Assembly: GCA_030654555.1 (NCBI GenBank)
Contig: JAURXG010000158.1
Coordinates: forward strand, 1 to 18,268
DNA length: 18,268 bases
Reading direction: 5' to 3'
From: Aquabacterium sp.
GTDB taxonomy: Bacteria > Pseudomonadota > Gammaproteobacteria > Burkholderiales > Burkholderiaceae_C
Position 1 is the first letter of the stretch. Every line of letters starts with the position of its first letter. Shown one piece after another: positions 15,448 through 18,268 of this stretch. Below the pieces are notes generated by a model. It was not told the DNA's origin. It worked only from the letters and a program-made list of their open reading frames with translations, and made no database searches. Made by a program: the position numbers and the translations under genes.

Positions 15448-15516
15448 GGCCTGCGGTGTACCGCAGGCCACCCCCGAGGGGTGTTCGCCCGCCTTGGGAG
15501 CGGCCGGGCGGCGGGC
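15448..15516. repeat. Cluster of three palindromes between DUF4254 and waaC
   Basis: GGCCTGCGGT-GT-ACCGCAGGCC (15448–15469) is a perfect ten-base inverted repeat. It is followed by CACCCC-CGA-GGGGTG (15469–15483) and then GCCCGCC (15487–15493) pairing with GGCGGGC (15510–15516). The CCCCCGAGGGG core is shared with the repeat after rpsA. The cluster fills almost the whole spacer between the two genes. Confidence 0.6.
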
Positions 15517-16173
15517 TCACCGCCCGCCCGACGCGGCCCGCTCAGCCACCAGCGCGGGGTTGAACCTCGGGTCGTTGTACATCTTGAACTGCCGGTACAC
15601 CTTGAAGTAGGCGCGGCCGGCCAGCGCGTCGGCCAGCAAGGCGTCGAGGCAGCTGCCCAGATCGGCGCGCTGCTGCTGCAACCGGCCCAGCTTGATGCGG
15701 CTGCCCTCGAGGTGCGCGGCATCGACGTCGCTGCGCTCGGTCTGCTGGCGCATCGCGTGGACCTTCAGCGCCATGATGCTCATGCGGTCGATGATGCTGC
15801 CCGCGGTCTCGCTGTTCAGTCGCGCGCCGGCCGGCACGGTGGACACCGGTGCGTCGGTGCGTGCCGAGGCCGCGTCCACCAGGCCCAGCGCGGTGAGCAG
15901 GATCTCGTCGACGCGCTCGGTGGCATCGTTGCGCGCCTGGTTGAAGCCGTCGATCGCGCGCTTGTTGGCGGCGATCTCGGCCGGCCCCACCGTCGTGCGG
16001 CGCGCCAGGTCCTCTTCGGCCCACAGCCGGCAATTGAAGCGGTGGTTGGTCTGTATCCACAACCACAGACCCTCGTCGCGCGGTGCGGGCGCTTCGGCCG
16101 GCCAGCCGGCGGTGGCCAGCAGACGGTCATGCAGGTTGATCACCTCGGCGGCGCTGGGAAGGGTGGGGTTCAT
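15517..16173 (-). CDS. DUF4254-domain protein of unknown function
   Basis: A 218-aa, mostly helical soluble protein without signal peptide or membrane segment. Recognisable DUF4254 features are INLHD near the start, LWIQTNHRFNCRLWAEEDLARR, IAANKRAIDGFNQARND, NSETAGSIIDRMSIMALKVHAM and the end FKVYRQFKMYNDPRFNPAL. The His, Asn and Glu/Asp residues in these blocks are the obvious candidates for binding or catalysis, but no activity is established. The family tends to sit among LPS or polysaccharide glycosyltransferase genes, as here between two heptosyltransferases. I chose ATG 16173; an in-frame ATG at 16218 would add 15 residues and cannot be ruled out. It is divergent from the GT9 gene across 83 nt and runs toward waaC. 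Confidence 0.85.
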   Translation of the reverse strand: MNPTLPSAAEVINLHDRLLATAGWPAEAPAPRDEGLWLWIQTNHRFNCRLWAEEDLARRTTVGPAEIAANKRAIDGFNQARNDATERVDEILLTALGLVDAASARTDAPVSTVPAGARLNSETAGSIIDRMSIMALKVHAMRQQTERSDVDAAHLEGSRIKLGRLQQQRADLGSCLDALLADALAGRAYFKVYRQFKMYNDPRFNPALVAERAASGGR

Positions 16174-16183
16174 GGTCGGCTGG

Positions 16184-16206
16184 CAGAATGCGAAGCCTGA
16201 ATTATC
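16184..16206. promoter_or_regulatory. Candidate divergent promoter elements between DUF4254 and the GT9 gene
   Basis: In the 83-nt divergent spacer, CAGAAT (16184–16189, plus) could serve the GT9 gene and GATAAT (16206–16201, minus) could serve DUF4254. Neither has a clear -35 partner. The spacer is short, so the two transcripts would start close together. Confidence 0.3.
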
Positions 16207-16256
16207 GGCGCTGTCCATGTGGGCGCCGCCGCCCCCTCCCCACCCTGCCCGCCTGC

Positions 16257-17216
16257 ATGACACCCCGCCCGCTGATCGTTCGACTGCGCAACTGGGTGGG
16301 TGACGTGATCCTGGGCGTGCCGGCGCTGCACCTGCTGCAGTCGCATGGCTACCAGCCGGTGCTGGTCGGCAAGGGCTGGGCCAGCCCGCTGCTGGCCGGC
16401 GAAGGCTGGCCCACCCATGCCCGCCCCGGGCCCTTGCGCGAGCGCGTGGCGCAGCTGCGCGCGCTGCGGCGCGAGGCGCTGGCGCTGGATGCCGGCTTCG
16501 ACCGCCGCGACAACGCGCTGGTGCTGCCCACCTCGTTCTCGGGCGCCCTCGAGATGCGCCTGGCCGGCCTGAAGGCGGTGGGCTATGCACAGGAAGCGCG
16601 TGGCCTGCTGCTGCGGCGCGCCGAGCCCATCACCTACGGCGGCCATGCGCTGACCAGCTACTGGGAGCTGGCCTGCCGCTTCCTGCGCATCGAAGCCGCA
16701 CCGCCCGAGCGCATCGACCTGAAGACGCTGCCGGCCGACCAAGCCGCCGCCGATGCCCTGCTGGCGCAGCACCGCATCCGGCCGGGCTTCGTGGTGATCT
16801 GCCCGTTTGCCGGCGGGCTGTTCGAGAAGCAGGACAAGACCTGGCCGGCCTTCGCCGAGTTCACCCAGGCGCTGCGCACGCTGGGCCGCGACGTGGTGGC
16901 CTGCCCCGGGCCGGGCGAGGAGGACATCATCACCAGCGGCCACCCGGGCGTGACCAGCCTGCCCGGCGTGAAGCTGGGCGTCTACGGCGGCCTGCTGCGC
17001 CGCGCCGCGCTGGTGGTCAGCAACGACACCGGCCCGGCCCACCTGGCCGCGGCGGTGGATGCGCCGGTGCTCAGCGTGCTGGGCCCCACCAAACCCGAGC
17101 AATGGGCACCCTGGGGTCCGCAGGTGCAGGTGTTGCGGCACTGGCCACGCTGGCCCACGGTGGACGAGGCGATGGCCCGCGTCGAGGCGGTCCTGGGCGC
17201 CCGCGCGCAGGGCTGA
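16257..17216 (+). CDS. GT9-family heptosyltransferase (WaaF-like)
   Basis: A 319-aa glycosyltransferase of the ADP-heptose:LPS heptosyltransferase family. The N-terminus LIVRLRNWVGDVILGVPAL carries the NWVGD motif (D16) typical of WaaF-type enzymes. The C-terminal domain has VVSNDTGPAHLAAAVDAP and LGPTKPEQWAPWG, the nucleotide-sugar and acceptor region. The middle segment CPFAGG…DKTWPAFAEF replaces the usual phosphate-binding stretch. It probably adds a later heptose to the LPS core; whether it is heptosyltransferase II or III cannot be told from sequence alone. The ATG at 16257 places the family start directly at the N-terminus. Eight nt separate it from the GT4 gene, so the two form an operon. 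Confidence 0.9.
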   Translation: MTPRPLIVRLRNWVGDVILGVPALHLLQSHGYQPVLVGKGWASPLLAGEGWPTHARPGPLRERVAQLRALRREALALDAGFDRRDNALVLPTSFSGALEMRLAGLKAVGYAQEARGLLLRRAEPITYGGHALTSYWELACRFLRIEAAPPERIDLKTLPADQAAADALLAQHRIRPGFVVICPFAGGLFEKQDKTWPAFAEFTQALRTLGRDVVACPGPGEEDIITSGHPGVTSLPGVKLGVYGGLLRRAALVVSNDTGPAHLAAAVDAPVLSVLGPTKPEQWAPWGPQVQVLRHWPRWPTVDEAMARVEAVLGARAQG

Positions 17217-17224
17217 CCCAGCGC

Positions 17225-18268
17225 ATGCCCGAGCCTCGACACATCGGCCTGAGCCTGGGCCGCATCGCGCACTGGCACGACGGGCTGGGCGAGTTCTCGC
17301 GCCAGCTCGGGCTGGCGCTGGCCGCTCAGGCGCCGCGTTTGCGCGACGAGTTGGGCTGGCGCCTGCACTTTCACCTGCCCCGCCAGTTCCACGGCGTCTA
17401 CGGCGACCAGGTGGGCTACCTGGCCACCCACACCACCCAGCGCTGGCTGCACCTGCGCAGCACGCCTTTTGCGCTGTGGCACGTGCTGCACCAGCACAAC
17501 CGGCTGCGCGCGCCGCTGGGCACGCGGCACCAGGTGGAGACGGTGCACGACCTCAACTTCCTGCATGCCAAGAGCCCGGCCAAGATCGCGCGCTATCGCC
17601 AGCGCCTGCGCCAGCGGCTGGCCCGGCGCGAGCTGGCCATCGCCATCACCCATTACGTGGCGCAGGACCTGGCGCGCGAGCTGGTGCCGTTGCGTACCCC
17701 GGTGCAGGTGATCCACAACGGCGCCACCGATCTCACCGGGGCGCCACAGCAGCCGGTGGACGGCGTGGCCGATGCCGGCGGCCGCGCCGCGCAGCCCTTC
17801 CTGCTGCACATCAGCCGCATGGCGCCCAGCAAGAACATCGCCGCGCTGCTGGAGCTGGCCGCCGCCTGGCCCGCGCAGCAGCTGGTGCTGGCGGGTGCCC
17901 GCAGTGTCTACAGCGACGAGGTGCAGCGCCAGGTGGTGCAGCGTGGCCTGCACAACGTGGTGTTCGCGCTCGACCTGGCCGAGCCGCAGAAGGCCTGGCT
18001 GTACGCGCATTGCCTGGGCTTCGTCTTCCCGTCGCTGGCCGAAGGCTTCGGCCTGCCGCCGATCGAGGCCATGCACTTCGGCAAGCCGGTGTTCCTGTCG
18101 CGCCTGACCTCGCTGCCCGAGGTGGGCGGCGCCGTGGCGCATTACTTCGATCGCTTCGACGGCGCGGCGATGCGGGCGGTGGTGCAGGCCGGCCTGGCCG
18201 CCGATGCAGCGCCCGGCCGGGCCGAGGCCATCGTGGCCCATGCACGTGGATTTTCATGGGCCCGCTGC
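17225..18268 (+). CDS. GT4-family glycosyltransferase, truncated at the window edge
   Basis: The first 348 codons are open to the last base; the C-terminus lies outside. The N-terminal domain begins IGLSLGRIAHWHDGLGEFSRQL, with the Gly-rich loop typical of the donor/acceptor cleft, and contains ETVHDLNFL. The C-terminal nucleotide-sugar domain begins near FLLHISRMAPSKN and carries the EX7E pair, E273 and E281, in AEGFGLPPIEAM, the retaining GT-B hallmark. The following TSLPEVGG block is also typical. It resembles mannosyl- or other hexosyltransferases of LPS core synthesis, but the sugar is unknown. It starts eight nt after the GT9 gene, so it is probably co-transcribed and acts on the same core oligosaccharide. 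Confidence 0.9.
   Translation, partial: MPEPRHIGLSLGRIAHWHDGLGEFSRQLGLALAAQAPRLRDELGWRLHFHLPRQFHGVYGDQVGYLATHTTQRWLHLRSTPFALWHVLHQHNRLRAPLGTRHQVETVHDLNFLHAKSPAKIARYRQRLRQRLARRELAIAITHYVAQDLARELVPLRTPVQVIHNGATDLTGAPQQPVDGVADAGGRAAQPFLLHISRMAPSKNIAALLELAAAWPAQQLVLAGARSVYSDEVQRQVVQRGLHNVVFALDLAEPQKAWLYAHCLGFVFPSLAEGFGLPPIEAMHFGKPVFLSRLTSLPEVGGAVAHYFDRFDGAAMRAVVQAGLAADAAPGRAEAIVAHARGFSWARC

Noticed and set aside
15438..15722. Upstream extension of waaC
   Set aside because: It crosses the palindromic spacer and overlaps DUF4254; the WaaC signature begins at the GTG at 15437.
16174..16590. Long N-terminal extension of the DUF4254 protein
   Set aside because: The extra residues are Arg/Pro/Ala-rich, antisense to the GT9 gene, and unlike the family.

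Overview
The window is high-GC chromosomal DNA from a betaproteobacterium of the order Burkholderiales, probably a Leptothrix/Rubrivivax/Ideonella-like genus. This is inferred from the gene order and protein character: a Bordetella-type OmpA, a ubiG–phosphatase pair, and the gyrA–pheA–tyrA–aroA–cmk–rpsA–ihfB–lapA–lapB series. It is a core housekeeping region. I see no insertion sequence, CRISPR array, toxin–antitoxin pair or phage gene.

Layout. Positions 1–157 lie just past the 3' end of ssrA; they hold no gene I can support and end in a very AT-rich patch. On the minus strand follow tmRNA (158–532), a HAD phosphatase (gph/mupP-like), ubiG and ompA. A divergent spacer (2706–2980) separates ompA from gyrA. 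The plus strand then carries gyrA, an exported DUF2059 protein, pheA, tyrA, an aroA–cmk fusion, rpsA, ihfB, lapA and lapB, with a strong terminator after ihfB. Convergent to lapB, on the minus strand, are waaC (heptosyltransferase I) and a DUF4254 gene. Divergent from DUF4254 are a second GT9 heptosyltransferase and a GT4 glycosyltransferase that runs off the right edge.

How the genes fit together. pheA, tyrA and the AroA part make chorismate, phenylalanine and tyrosine precursors. Cmk, S1 (rpsA) and IHF-beta are the nucleotide, translation and nucleoid genes that accompany them in the classical 'mixed-function supraoperon'. The serC and hisC/hisH genes often found in that operon are missing here. 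LapA/LapB control LPS synthesis by steering LpxC turnover, and waaC, the second heptosyltransferase and the GT4 enzyme build the LPS core, so the right third is an envelope region.

Most notable observation. rpsA, normally essential, has an in-frame TAG at codon 177 with clear S1 sequence continuing in the same frame on both sides. A sequence error is the simplest explanation, but amber read-through or a real lesion cannot be excluded from the sequence. The only other TAG stop in the window ends lapA; it also has CGC as its next codon, and lapB follows in the same frame. Other points of interest are the AroA–Cmk fusion, the MupP-like phosphatase beside ubiG, DUF4254 between two heptosyltransferases, and families of intergenic palindromes.
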